Below, piece by piece: positions 21,767-33,828 of a DNA stretch of 64,000 nt. The position numbers and the translations under genes were made by a program. Below the pieces are notes generated by a model. That model searched no databases. It had not been told where the DNA came from and worked only from the letters and a program-made list of their open reading frames with translations. This stretch comes from Zasmidium citrigriseum (lineage: Eukaryota; Ascomycota; Dothideomycetes; Mycosphaerellales; Mycosphaerellaceae), in assembly GCA_002786025.1 (NCBI GenBank), contig NHNW01000002.1, positions 744,001-808,000 of the forward strand, written 5' to 3'. Within the stretch, counting starts at the first letter, position 1, and every line of letters begins with the position of its first letter.

Positions 21767-22999
21767 TCAAACCTCCTCCTCCTCCCGCTTCCAGTGGATG
21801 CAGGCCCACTCCTCCTTGCGGTCCATCGTCACCTCCGCCTCCACAGGGGCGACATTGTCACCGTTGCTCTCCCGAGACTCTCTCCACACGCCGATGACGG
21901 CCTTAGCCCACTCCGCCCCGTCGATGCCCTCCATCACCTTCCAGCGCAAGCGAACCTCCCTCAACTCGCGCAGTCCATAGATGTAGTCGAAGTAAGGCGT
22001 CTCACCCAGGTGCTCCAGCTCTGGGTGATTGCGCTCACCGGCCTCGTTCCAGGTGAGCAGGTTCTGCACGTCGAGGTCGATCCAGAGCGTGGTGAGGGTG
22101 TCGCACTCCAGGAGGTAGGTGTAGACCTTCTTCAGCGTGACGCGGGTTTTGAGCGCGTGGCGCTCTTCCTCCTCGGGGAATTTCCAGTCGAAGCGGAGTT
22201 TCTTTACGGCCTTGCGGCCTGGGCGCCCGATGATGGAGAGGAATGCCTCTAGGTAGTAGAGGTTGTGGAGGGAGAAGAAGTTCACCGTTAGTGGGATGAG
22301 GGACATCTCCTGGTGAAGTTGCTTGCAGGTGGCCGAGAGGGCGTAGTTTCTATGTCCGAAGTTAATGTCTTTCTTGTCCCTATCTCCGTTGCACTGGGGT
22401 CTGATCTCGAGGGGCTGAAGCATGATCCGGTGGGATGGATGGCTGTTGTTTCGTGGGGATAGGGTCAGGGATATCAGAACTTACCCAGTTCCGAGCTCGT
22501 CGTGGAGCTGGCAGGGCACACAAATCACGCCGTCGCCACACACGCGGAGGACGTTCTCCGGGTCCGTCATGTCGAGCGATGGCCGGAGAAGGCCGTCCCT
22601 CACGCAGACGATCTCCTTCTCCTGGGAGCACACCAGCTCGTAGATGTAGTTGCGGAGTTCTGCTGGGAGGTCGAGGAAGCGGAAAGGCTTATCCGGCACC
22701 TTGGTCCTAGCCACAATCTGCGACAAGGGGCGCGTGAAGATGCCTCGCTTGGCCGGCGGGTTGATGGCGAATTGAAAGGCGTTCTTCTTCACCTTTGGGT
22801 AGCCGTTCTCGTCGAAGGCGTCGTCGTCCGAGTCATCGGTCTTGCCATTGGGGGCACAGCATTCGCAGTCGGTTTCGGGGATCGACTGACGGAAGAAGAT
22901 CTCCCTGTGATCCTGTAGCATCTGAACGTTCTGGGCATTTCGAGCAGCTCGATCACGCTTGTTCTTGTTGCGCTGCTTGGTTCCCTTGTTCTTGGCCAT
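21767..22999 (-). CDS. F-box-like 'LDLPAELR' family protein
   Basis: Function unknown; one of three related proteins in this window. The first exon is 22999-22485. The second ends at 21767 and most likely starts at 22400 (382 aa) or 22379 (375 aa); both keep the frame, so the acceptor is uncertain. Seen: a basic, Asn/Lys-rich N-terminus (MAKNKGTKQRNKNKRDRAAR), a Cys pair with an acidic run, then PFRFLDLPAELRNYIYELV, the short F-box/2EXR-like helix common in Pezizomycotina. The C-terminal half is strand-like with several Trp and Glu residues and a Glu-rich end. Such proteins may be ubiquitin-ligase adaptors; here that is inference only. Confidence 0.75.
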
Positions 23000-23602
23000 A
23001 GTGCCGGTGATGTCGTGAATGTTGATGCTGGAGTTAGGGTCTGCGAATCAAATGCTGTGATTCACTATCCAACGCGGACCTAGTGAATGTTGCGGTCTGC
23101 TTGCTTGCTTGCTTGTCTGCTCTCGTCGAGAGTCGATCGGTCGGTAGTTGCGCTGCTCTGCGTCTATCGACTTCCGCGTCTGCTTTCGATTTTGCTCTTC
23201 GTCTCGTCTGCTCTGCTCTGCTCTCCTTGCCGCCTAGCTGTCTCGCCGCCCGCTCGTTGCGATGACGATGCTGATGAAACAGAAGAAGTGCGTTGTTCGC
23301 CTACCTTTTAAGTGTGAAGCGCGCTAATTGCCGGCGTTGTTGTGAGTACTATTGCACGTGAAAGCGACTCAGTATGAGTGCTGATAATGCTGAGCTTGTG
23401 TCGACGCGTGCACATGTGTTGGTGGTGGCGGCAAGAAGAAGATGTTGTTGACGCTGGGGCTTTGCTTTGAGGTGAGGTTGACGTCTACCATAAAGCTCTG
23501 GGACGACAGACCTTGTGACAAATATCTTGAACCAGCATCAAACTCCACATCGACTGGGATGCGAAATCCGAGACAACAACGCATCCAATCCCAAGGCCCA
23601 AC
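23000..23602. other. Divergent promoter with short microsatellites
   Basis: About 600 bases between divergent start codons. It contains a short TTGC run (about 23099-23115) and three TCTGC units (23207-23221) within a C/T-rich stretch. No gene is seen. Confidence 0.45.
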
Positions 23603-24913
23603 ATGCCCGAGCCGGACGATCTGAGAGACGAATGTCCATTCCCGGATGTTGCAGAAGCCCTCCGGCCATACATCAAATCCAGGCAGGAAGTCGCAGCCAT
23701 TAGACAGGGACTCCAAGCAACCCTGCCACTGTCCTCGATCAGCCTAGGCCAAAGTTCCAAAGACGTTGATCCTTCATCTCTGGTCGGAGTACGAAAAGCA
23801 TACTGGAGAGCCCTGGAAGCTCACAAAAAGGCACAATCACGGTATGAGTCTCTGAAGGCCGACCTCGACCAACTTGTGCATGGCGAATCTTCAGGCGGCA
23901 GTACTTCTGCTTTGGAAGGCAATGACTCTTTCCTGGTCGAGAGCTATGTCCCTTTGATACGGCAGAAGGAGAAGCATCGCAAGCTCAAGGTCATCGAGGG
24001 ATCTCTTGCCAGGATTGAGGCCGCGGGAAAGCACAGCGTGGGCGAATCTCTGGACACTATTGCCAAGCGTGAAGTTGGAGATATTCCTCCTCCGCCATCG
24101 ACTGCCTCTTTGCCCGACCGAGATGCTGGGTTCAATGCAGAATACGACCTCACGCAGCTGAAGAAGGCCGTTCTGTCTACAAAGCAACAGGTCGCGGACC
24201 ATGAGAAGGCTACATCACAGGCCAATGGAGTGCATGGCGGAGAGGTCAATCCTCATGCGGATTTGAAAGCCCTGCAGAAGGCACATAACGAACTCACGCT
24301 GTGGATGGAGACTCAACTTGCCGTCATTAGTGATGATGGTGCAAGCGAGACGAATGGGACTCCTGCGACTCAGCTTGACATTAATGGAAGTGCCAACTAC
24401 AATTTGAACGACATCGAGGAGCTGTACGAACAGTACCTCGAAACGCGACGACGACTCTTGGACACCGTCACAAATCCTCCCTCGCCTCAGCTCAGTTCAA
24501 GACCGTCATCGCCTGTGGTCAGACGCGGCTCTGAGACGGCGGAGCTGGACAATCGAACATCTACCTCTGAGCTCGCCTTGCCGTATCTCGCCGCGCTGAC
24601 ATCGACGAAACAACAAGAACAAGACCTGTTGCAGCAGAGCACATTTACGAGGCGCCAAATGGCATCATCAGAAGCTCAGACTCAGGCAGTCTTATCACGC
24701 CTGGCCGACGAGAGTCATCTGCTGCCACCGGAGTTGAGTCGGAGTGCGCCGCGCGGCAAAGACTGGGCAAAGGCTGCAACTGCGGCAGGGAAATCGACGG
24801 CGGAGTACACGAACCAGCGAACGAAGTCTGGTCTGGCGGCCACCGAAGCCACGGCAAAGGCACTGGACTCAATCAAGAAGATGCCAAGCTCATACGACAG
24901 CTTGTTGAAATGA
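23603..24913 (+). CDS. Coiled-coil protein of unknown function
   Basis: One exon, 436 aa, not recognised as a named family. It opens with an acidic segment (MPEPDDLRDECPFPDV). Long charged helices follow (KAYWRALEAHKKAQSRYESLKADLDQ, and IRQKEKHRKLKVIEGSLARIEAA), then a Pro-rich break, another heptad-like stretch (YDLTQLKKAVLSTKQQVADHEKA) and a Ser/Pro-rich linker (NPPSPQLSSRPSSPVVRRGSE). The last third is Ala/Gln-rich and helical. No membrane segment or signal peptide is visible. The composition suggests a cytoskeletal or scaffold protein, but no function is assigned. Codon use and the absence of introns look ordinary for the window. Confidence 0.75.
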   Translation: MPEPDDLRDECPFPDVAEALRPYIKSRQEVAAIRQGLQATLPLSSISLGQSSKDVDPSSLVGVRKAYWRALEAHKKAQSRYESLKADLDQLVHGESSGGSTSALEGNDSFLVESYVPLIRQKEKHRKLKVIEGSLARIEAAGKHSVGESLDTIAKREVGDIPPPPSTASLPDRDAGFNAEYDLTQLKKAVLSTKQQVADHEKATSQANGVHGGEVNPHADLKALQKAHNELTLWMETQLAVISDDGASETNGTPATQLDINGSANYNLNDIEELYEQYLETRRRLLDTVTNPPSPQLSSRPSSPVVRRGSETAELDNRTSTSELALPYLAALTSTKQQEQDLLQQSTFTRRQMASSEAQTQAVLSRLADESHLLPPELSRSAPRGKDWAKAATAAGKSTAEYTNQRTKSGLAATEATAKALDSIKKMPSSYDSLLK

Positions 24914-25026
24914 TAGAGAAGACATGGTCCAAGACTATACATTCGACATTATCTGCGATCTATCTCTAATTGGTCATCAAGTCATAATTCGTTACGCGCA
25001 AGATCCACGCTATGGCTTCTTCATGG

Positions 25027-27149
25027 CTAGACCTCCTTTGGCGGTTTCTTCGTTCTTGTCTGCCAGATGAAGTGCAAACTGATCAAGAACCCGAAGAGCG
25101 ACAGGGAAATGCCAAACCACCATGCGTCGCGATATCCTCCAAGAGTTCCGTGAGTTGGAGTGAGATAGCGATCTAATGTGCCAGCGATTCCAAGGCCTGT
25201 GGCAATGGAGTAGTTGACCATCTATGAATCATCAGCAGCGATCCAAGGTCAAGTGAGATTGGCGGCTTACCGTGGTGATGAGCGATGCAGCAATGCCCTG
25301 ATGTTGCTTTGCAACGGCATTTGCCATCAAGATCGTCCCTGACGGGAAGCTCCAGTTCATGGCGAAGGGCATGATCAGGATGGACAAGAAGGTGTTCGCC
25401 CAGTATGTCTGATTCACCGGAGCGAAGACGAGTAGCAGCGTTCCGGCGCAGAAGAACAGCATGGATATGCTCATGAGCTACCGAGGACGGTCAGCGTAAT
25501 CCCTAAACCCAGTGTGATCGACTTACGAATGGCACCTTGATCTTTCTCAAGATGAATGGAACCGCTATAGCTGCGGAGAATCCGACTACCGATACCGGCC
25601 AAGTCTCAGCGGCAGCGACCAGTGGTGGGTGGCCTCTGATCTTCTCGATGAAGAGGAAGAGGTAGTAAAGCCAAATGCCGTGGCTGGCCCATCCCGCCGC
25701 GATGCATGCCAGGGTGAAGGCCGCATCTCGATGAAGACCCTTTAGTGGGACAATGGGTCTCGTTGCGACGCATAGCTCGATGTAGACGAATGCGCCCATA
25801 AGGAGCAATCCAACGCCGAGGAGTACCGGAATGTAGACGTGGTCCCAGCCTTCGCACGGTGCTTCGTTGAGGGCGAAGTTGATGAGAAGCAGTCCAGTCA
25901 CGCCGGTGAAGGCACCGAGAAGGTCGAACTGCTCCGGCGTCTTGTCTAGTTCGAGTTCAGGCGCTCGGACGGCATCTGATGGGATCACGACGAAGGTCAG
26001 CACGCAGCAGGCTGCACATGCCATAGCCATGACCCAGAAACACCATGGCCACCAGACCAGCTGTGCGAAGAGCGATGAGAATGCAATTCCGAGTGTCACG
26101 CCCACTGGTCCACAGCCGCCAAATGCTGCAATCGATATGGCTCGCTTCATGCCGATGGGAAACGTCCTTCCAATCAATGCGATTCCGTTCGGCACCAACA
26201 AGGCTGGTCCAATTCCCTGGAGTCCGCGGCAAGTTGCCAGCATGATCGGTCCCCCGACGTAGCTGAAGCCGGTGATCAGCGATGAAAGGGAGAACCAGAT
26301 CCAGCCAACGATGAACATCTTCTTGTGTCCGTACATATCGCCCAGTCTTCCGGCCGGCAAGATGAATGTACCGAGTGTCATGGAGTAAGCTGCGGTGTAC
26401 CTGCCCGAACCTGTCAGCATTTCTTCGACGAGTGCCGTCTGCTATACATACCAGCTCATCTGTCCGGGATCGTCGACTCCAAGGGCGTCCGCTATGATGA
26501 GCAGTGGTGCGAACGATTGAGCCAGGCCAGCTAGGGAGAAGATCTGGGCAAGGCAGACGTTGAAGATGAACAACCATTCATGCCATTTGCCCAAACCACT
26601 GCTCTCTGCTGGCAGTTTTGGAGTGTCAGGCCGATCCGACTCTGAAGGAGACTCCGTTCCCAAAGGGATCTGTTCGTCGCTCTGCATCGCCCATACCGAG
26701 TTATGTCGTGGTCTCACAGCGGGGTGAGGTTGGAACATGGGCGTGGGCATGGTATGGCGGTTGTTTCTCGGATCTCGTGGCAGCGGCGGCGGCGTCATGT
26801 TGCTAACCTTCTCTGGTCCGTGGTAGCTGATGCTCCTGGAATGGACAGGAACGCTGAGCGTGCTCGAGCTCTCGGAGAACTGACGCTTCTCGTCTTTCTC
26901 AATTTCATCAATGGGCGATTCCTCTCCTCGCAATGTCACGGAGCTCGTGGACTGGAAGTTGGTGCTCGAGGACAAGTTGGAGGTGTGCGTGTGTGTCCTT
27001 GTGCGTGTGTTACGGCATTCGGTACACCCTTGGCTGTGGTCGTGGTCGGTCGAGTCTCGCGGCGTTGAGAAGCTGTTGCGAGGGACTGTGAGGGCTGGAC
27101 TGGGATAAGGACTACGCAAGTCTGCCTCAGCAACCCTAGGCCTGGCCAT
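25027..27149 (-). CDS. DHA2-type MFS drug transporter
   Basis: Proton antiporter of the 14-helix DHA2 drug-resistance family (aminotriazole-resistance-like), plasma or vacuolar membrane. Four exons (27149-26452, 26400-25527, 25477-25271, 25221-25027) give 657 aa. Seen: an unusually long hydrophilic N-terminus of about 200 residues rich in Ser, Thr, His and Pro (includes CTECRNTRTRTHTHT). The membrane domain then follows with TLGTFILPAGRLGDMYGHKK (motif A), RGLQGIGPALLVPNGIALIGR (motif B) and FGGCGPVGVTLG (motif C-like). The last exon carries the final two helices and a basic tail (TRTKKPPKEV). The start is the first ATG; an open frame continues upstream without one. Substrate unknown. Confidence 0.87.
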
Positions 27150-29125
27150 GTTGCCAACGGCCGCAGATAAGTGAAACGAGCGCTCCTGCTGCAGTGTGGT
27201 ATCGAGAAACTGGTGGGACCTCTGCAAGCTGAGACCGGGATCTGGGTGCGTGAGTTGGCGGTATTGGTCTTATCTCTGGCGTTTTGGCTGTGGGAGAAGC
27301 ATCACATCCCCGATATCAGCAGGTTGCATGCATAGGAGGATGAATGGAGGTGCAGCTCCTGGAACAACGAGCAGGAACAACAACGATGGATTGGCGGCGC
27401 CCAGTCTGTGGCTTGCCAACGCTGGCGCTCAGCCATTGGTGTCATGTTGCTACTCTCAGTGAGGGTAGGATCCGCGATTCTTCGTAAACTGGTCAAATGT
27501 GAGACCGCGAAGTCTAAAGACACCAACCGTGTTGCGGTCAGCGCGTAGCGCCAAACACAACGGCCATCGTGAGCCGCAGACGTCTGCCGCGGAAGATCTT
27601 CTTGTTTGGTCTTTCACTGGTGACCTATTTCAGAAGGTGCAACAACACATTCCTCAAATGCTTGCGTAGCCTGGATGCATGTTCCAGGATCGAGCGTCTT
27701 GCTCGCTGCTTGATGATACTGCCGTGCAGCAAGAACGAAAAAGCGAATTGATGCTATCCTCGTGAAGAAGACTTGGCCGCGGCATGTTCAATGGCCACTT
27801 TCCTGGAACGGGTCTGTACGAGCAGATCGCAGTGTTCTTGACCGTTGCCCAGAGGCTATGGAAGAGATGCTCGCGAGCCGTTGACGTTGATTTAAGCTTC
27901 GCGGAGTACTGAAACCACCAATCATGAGACTTCCATGGGCCATTCGCTTTGACTAAGCCAGTCCGGCGTGTCTATTCTTTGGAAACATGTGAGGTGGATC
28001 GAACTCCGCTTTTGCTCGTCGTGGTGGCTTTCTCATTCGGCCTTCTTCTCGCGGAATCGAGCACTGCTCAGCCTCAATCTTCACCATCATCCAGGAGATC
28101 CAAACAGAACGTTGCTGTCAAGCCGCGTGGTCTCCAGCTTCAGAGTTCAGCACTTCATCTCTCCCTTTTTACCTAATCTTCAGCTCAACCCCTATCCCTG
28201 TTCATCCCATGCACCAACTTTCACGTGCGGCCGCTTTGCCGGACCAGGGAGGAGGGAGGGATTCGCTGACGTGCATCGCGTACCTGCAGATTTCTGCAAG
28301 ATCATCCAGAAGCTTGATCTCAGATGCTGCGTGCACTTCCGGGCTCGTCACATGCTTTGATCGTGGGAAGGACATGAATCGCAGTCACCCTTTTGGGCAA
28401 GCAGGAGCGGGGGTTGAAAGACATACTGTAGAGGCGTGTTCTGTGGCTTCAATTCTCCAACCTCTCTTCTTTTCGTTTGTCTCGAACTCCCCGCTTCGTG
28501 ACGCTGGTCGTGGTCGAGGATGCCGATGATGATGCTTGGGGATCCGATACGGATGAATGCCGAAGGATTGATTACTCACAGCCAGACGCCGTCTGACGAT
28601 TGTGGCTCCAAGTGTTTCAGAGTCTGCTCCAAGAAGCAAGTTTTGGACGAAGTGCTGACGAGGCGTCTGGAGTGTTGCAGCCAGAAGTGGATGCGCGATA
28701 CAGCTTGGTGATGCGCTGCGTCGCGACTTCCCAACTTCGGCCCATGTTGCGACTGCCCGGAAACGATCTTCTACTTTGATGGAGGAAATGGCCAGCGCCT
28801 TCACACGCAATATGAACATTATCTTCGATAGACACGCTAATACAAAGACTGCAAATCTAAAAAAGGCCATGAGAAAGCTGCGTCTAGGTGGTATCAAACA
28901 ACAATCAATCGCACGCCTCAAAAGATCAGAAAAAGTCAGTCAGTCTACAGACTCGCAAAAGCAATCACAAAGGAGATGGTATCATTAGCGGAGCCTGGGA
29001 TTGCTCCTCCTTCTTCTTCTTTCCCCTCGCTCGTCTCAGAAAACGGCCGTCGTACACGCAAGTACGTTGCCGTGGGAGGCGGTCGTGTGTTCTTAGCTTC
29101 GGAAATGCAAAGATGGTTGGACATT
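27150..29125. other. Two-kilobase gene-poor region
   Basis: The longest stretch without a supported gene. It must hold the promoter of the DHA2 transporter (left) and the 3' end of the Msb1-like gene (right). Several overlapping open frames of 60-180 codons occur on both strands (for example 28385-28921 on the minus strand), but none shows a domain, a convincing ATG or a consistent splice model. No tRNA-like B box was noticed. It could hide a noncoding RNA, a decayed gene or just long regulatory DNA. Confidence 0.4.
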
Positions 29126-32100
29126 TTATCGGTTGGTTTCGATGTTGCCAGTCAGTTCGGCAACACGAGCTTTGATTCGGGCGACACGAGACTCGATAGC
29201 TGGAGACATGTTAGCAATGAGGCATGCACTTTGTTAAGCGTGGTCTTACTCTCTTCACCAGAAGTCTCGCCATCATCGGTGCGCTGCGTGCTCTGGTCCT
29301 CGCTCGCTCGCTCGATCGGCTCCTCTCGCTGACGAGCAGCTCGTCTATGCGCATTCTCACGGATCGTAGCCCAGCGATCTTGCACGATGCCTTGATCATG
29401 GTTGTCGTCCGCATCAGACTCATCCTGCGAATACGTTAGTCATGGAACAGCAATATGCAAATGAAAGACGTCGGTCCGCCAAGGCAGTGCTTGACGTCGG
29501 ACATCATGTTTCAAGACATACCTCGGAAACAGGCGCATCGAATGGCAACACTTCAGCGCCTGCGTCAGCCTGCGGATGCAGACGCTTGGCAGCTTGCGTA
29601 TTGAACTCGCGCTGCTCTGGCTGCGGCGACACCTCTGGCTCGGAATCCGGCACGGCTGCAGGCATGTCCACTGGTCCTTGGTCGAAGCGTGCAAACTCCC
29701 GTTCGGCCGCCTCACGCTCATGAGTACTACTTCGTGATCCGTCAACAGGCGAATGGTCGTATGCGCCGTGGCTGGCAGTCATAACTGGTTCTTGAACATT
29801 CTGCGCAAAGGCGGTCTGCGCGGCGGTCTGAGCAGCCGCTGCTGTGGTGTCATTGCTCTTTGGCGCAGATGAGTTGGTCTGCTTCTTTCGCATGAGTGAA
29901 AGACGCCGAGCAAGACCTTGTTCGGCAGGCGGAGCAAGGCCATTGCTTCCTGGACGCGGCAGTTCAATAGAGTCACCCCGGCCACTGCTCTCCTTCTTCT
30001 TTCCAAACAGCTTCTTCAAGCCACCACTGGTGGGAGGAGGCGCCTGCTTCTTCGCCTTGAAGTTGTTCTGTTCCGGACTGGTACTGCCCTTCGCCTGCAT
30101 CGCCTTGACGGCCGCCAGTGCGGCTGCCCCCTGCGTTGGGCTGGAAGGCTGCTTCATCTTGGGGCTCTCAATGCTTTCGTTGCGGAAGGCTGGGTGGTCG
30201 TCCTGACGCGGCACCGGCTTCCTGCCCACCTTCGCGGAGGCAGGAGATTGCTTCTCTACGGCGGACTCCTTGTCGAAAGCAGGCGCTGGTGCTGGCTCTT
30301 CTGGCTCCGGAATGGAGGGATGCACTGGCTCTTGCTGCAATTGCTCGGGCTCAAGAGTTGGAGCAATCGGCTCAGCAACAACGGCAGGTTCTGGAGAATG
30401 ATGGGGTTGTGGGTTATCGACAGGCGGCTCAGGAGTTGGTGCGATTGAGGCTTCCTTCGGCACCGGTGGCAGCTCTCGCTCCGTTGGCTCTGCAAAGGTC
30501 GAGGTCGCGGCAGGCTTTGGCGAAGCAGCGGAAGTGATGCTCTTGGCATCGTTGAGGTTGATGGAAGACGCGTTGCTGACGAGATTCTCTCGTGACATAC
30601 CCTTGCCAGCAAAAGAATCCCCCAGGTATTGCTGTCGGATGGCGTTCTTGTCGTACGAGCTTGCCCACTTCATAGCCGGACCAGCTTCGCTCTGAAGGCC
30701 CATGGTCAGTGTGCTGTTCGTCTTGGACGCCTGGCCATCGTCATGTCTACCACGTCTGGTGTTGTCTGGCTCGTTGCTATCCTGCTTCCTGGTCAAAGCT
30801 TTGGCCGCCGCTCTGATCTTGGCATGCTGGTCCGTGGAAATGCTGGTCTTGCTGGGAGTGGCAGACAACACACGCTCGGGCTGCTCCTGAGAAGGCGGCT
30901 TGTTCGTGGATCGCTTGCGGCCCAGACGCCCACGTTTTGTAAAGCTGAACAAGCTCTTCTTGGGGGCGATGTAAACACCCTCGGTTGGATCTGGGCTCGC
31001 TCCCTTCACTTGCTCTTCCATGATCAGCCATCGGCCATTCTGGATGCTGGTTTCGATGAGAGCACAACGACCAAATACAGCCTTGCGGTCGGATGGTTCT
31101 TCTCCCGCCAAGCTCGTCATCCAGACCCACCAGAATGCATCATCCAGTTCGACAGTGGTTATTGCTGCCAACTCGCCTGGTGCAAGGTTCTCGTCGTCAC
31201 CAAGAAGGTTGCCAGGGGATGACGAACGACTTCCAATGGGTGGTAGCACCTGTGCAGGTGGATAAAGCAATGTCGGAGACTTGACAGTATCATCATCAGC
31301 GAAGCCAGAAGAAAGGAAGTCGGCCCATGATGGTGTTGTAGGCCTGTTGGTATCGGCGTTCCTCGAACGTGGCTGGTCGCGAAGGCCTTGTCCAACAGTC
31401 TTGGTCGAGCCATTCATGCTGTTTGGCGACTTCTGCGAGAGCGCTCGCTCATCGATGTCTGCGAATCCAAGGCTTTGGAAAGCCGACCAGGACTCATCTG
31501 GCTTCGCCAAGCCTTGTCTTGAACGTGCCATGGTCGATTGATTCGCTGAAGCAACTGCGTACAAAACTCGCTTGTTCTCTTCAGTCAGCGCATCCACGGG
31601 ATCCTCGTACTCAGCCAGCTCGCGTAACACTCGGTCTCGGTCTCGATACTCGAAATGCTTTGCTCTTCGCAGAAGCGCAAATGGCGTGGGAGACACAGTA
31701 TCGACGAGCATAACCACTCGCGGAGTAGAACGTTGAAGAAGCGTTGGCGTCTCTGGCGGGTACTCGGTTGATGCAACAAGTGCCTGTAGCGAACGGGGGA
31801 TGCGCTCGATCACATTCATCGATGGATTGGTGTCCGGAGACAGGGATCGAAGGTAGGCGAAGAACAGATGGCTGGAAGCATCTGCAGCTGCGGTCCAAGA
31901 CTTGTAGCCTCCTTCAAATCCTTTCCCATCGTCGGAATGATCGAACGCCCACCAACCTGCTAAACGAGACAGCTTACGTCCAGTCAAGCCATTCATCTTC
32001 CCATGCGCAGCCACAGCAGCCATGAGATCGAAGAAATCGAAGATGATGCTCCTGCGCGCCTCGGAATCCACTCCGATCGGGATAAAGGTGTCGAAGGCAT

Positions 32101-32627
32101 TGCGAGCGAGTTTGGCCTCCTTCTCACCCATACGGAAGCCCTCATATACAGGCCACGAGACGACACCTCCTGGCATACGGCTCCAGCACCACTTCATTAT
32201 GCTGCACAGAACAACGGAATCGGTAAGGCGTAGCTCCTGCTTCAAAGCCTCCCCCTTGTACTGGGACGAACGCTCTGCGTTCGACTTGTAGTAGTTCCTA
32301 ATGAAAGTGCGTGCACCTTGCGGGTCCGAATCTGGGCGGAACGGAAGGAGGAAGAAGGGAGCATCGAGGGCCTCAGCTGTGAACGTTGTCAGTCACATGT
32401 CGTGTTCCAATGGCTGTCTTGACTGGCGTACCTCGAGACTTCATCTCAACGGTACACACGTGCACCAGTTCCATGACCTCGTCGGGCACAATAGCGGTGC
32501 TCTCCCATCGCGCCTGCCACTTGGGCTGCCTGGGCGCAGCCAGGTCTCCAGCGCCATTGTCGCCCAAGTTCTTGCCCTTGGAAGTCGGCTGCGCACCCTT
32601 ATTCTTAAACCGGGAGAACAGCGGCAT
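29126..32627 (-). CDS. Msb1/Mug8-domain morphogenesis protein
   Basis: Cortical polarity protein of the Msb1/Mug8 family (RhoGAP-like fold, probably without GAP activity), linked in yeast to Cdc42/Rho signalling and bud or septum formation. Four exons (32627-32432, 32376-29522, 29424-29250, 29199-29126) join in frame to 1099 aa. Seen: an N-terminal FSRFKNKGAQP, then the conserved domain (ALDAPFFLLPFRPD; CSIMKWCWSRMPGGVVSWPVYEGF; GRKLSRLAGWWAFD) over the first 400 residues. A long disordered Pro/Glu/Ala/Lys tail and a short helical charged C-terminus (IESRVARIKARVAEL) follow. The last two exons (249 nt together) are inferred from good splice sites and a frame that closes exactly at a stop. Confidence 0.87.
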
Positions 32628-33828
32628 GGTTGCAGTGTATTAGGTGGTCCGCAAAGGAAACCTCGAGGAAGTCGAATACGGGGGTATCGATGCCGGCGGA
32701 TACAGGAAAGGAAGTCGATCGCAATGGAAGAAAAGCGTCTGGCGGAAGAGGGAGGCGCGACTCCGCGTTGCTAAACTCGGGGCGCGTGACGGGCGTGGCT
32801 GCGCGGCATTAGAAGTGAAGGAAGTGGTGAATAATAGCAATAGGGCGGCGCATAGGCACGCGAGAAGCGAAGGACTGGCGATTGCAGCAGCACAACAACA
32901 ACAATAGGCGGCGTGATAAGGAGGGGAGTATCGTGAGCTGGCGAAAGGAGTATTTAGTGCTGCCAGCGAGCCCAAGCAAAGCACCACTGCAGGAGGGACC
33001 AGCCCGTTCGTGAATAGCGCGCAGCAGGGGTCTGGCGCCGCAGGGATCAATTGGCCCATCGGAGTCGTCCCTGCCCATCTCGTCTCGGCACGCTCTTGCT
33101 GCCGCCGCGGACTCACAGAGGCCCGTCCGCGCTCCATCATTCACTTGAACTTGCACATCCGCATTCACCTCGCACGGCATCGTCGCGCCGCGTCCAGATC
33201 GCCAGCCGCCGCTGTGGCACTGTGGCTCACGCACCGCAACGTCACCTCTCGTTTCAGGCGTGGCCGCGCAATCGTTTAGCCAGCTTCCAGCGCATCCAAA
33301 TCGCCCAAAACTAGGAATCGCACAGCAGTTCGCCCGTCCAAGTGGGAAGCTCGCCAACAAGGTTGCTCGACGTTGGATAGCCGCGTCGCGCTAGGCTGTG
33401 TTGCGGCTCCGTCGTAGAGTTTAAATTGACAGAAGCTTCTTCGTCACCTCGACCTCCTTCGACCACGCCGCTGGGCTCCCAAACGACCAGAGAATCCACT
33501 GTCAACCACGCGTATCACATATAGGCCGGGTCGTCGCCGAATTGTGCCACCTTGCCATCTGTTTCAGCCTGCAGGAAGTTGCCTGTCCTCCTGGAGACTC
33601 CGAATCCGCTCCGAAGAAGCTTGATTAAAGGACGACGCCCACCAATTCCAAAACACCTGGGTCCGATGTTAGCCATTTGCCTCGACGCTGTTCAAGATTG
33701 CCTGCACCGCCCCGCACAATCTTGTGCGAGCTTAAAAGTACCTCGATAGCTGCAAGTCATCTCACATATGACGGAGTCGCAGAGACATTCTACATCGTAG
33801 CGAGATTGGCTTGCCCTGCCAGTGCAAC
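32628..33828. other. Divergent intergenic region
   Basis: 1.2 kb between the Msb1-like start and the NTF2-like start, transcribed in opposite directions. It is GC-rich near 33.0-33.3 kb, where stops are rare and both strands stay open for about 90 codons by chance. No gene, RNA or repeat is recognised; it presumably holds both promoters. Confidence 0.4.

Noticed and set aside
23097..23221. Short TTGC and TCTGC repeats as a possible functional array
   Set aside because: Only three to four units each, in a pyrimidine-rich promoter; ordinary microsatellite-like sequence, not a CRISPR or structured array.
28385..28921. Minus-strand open frame of 178 codons in the gene-poor region
   Set aside because: The sequence is mixed and unrecognised, the start codon is doubtful, and no homologous domain is visible.
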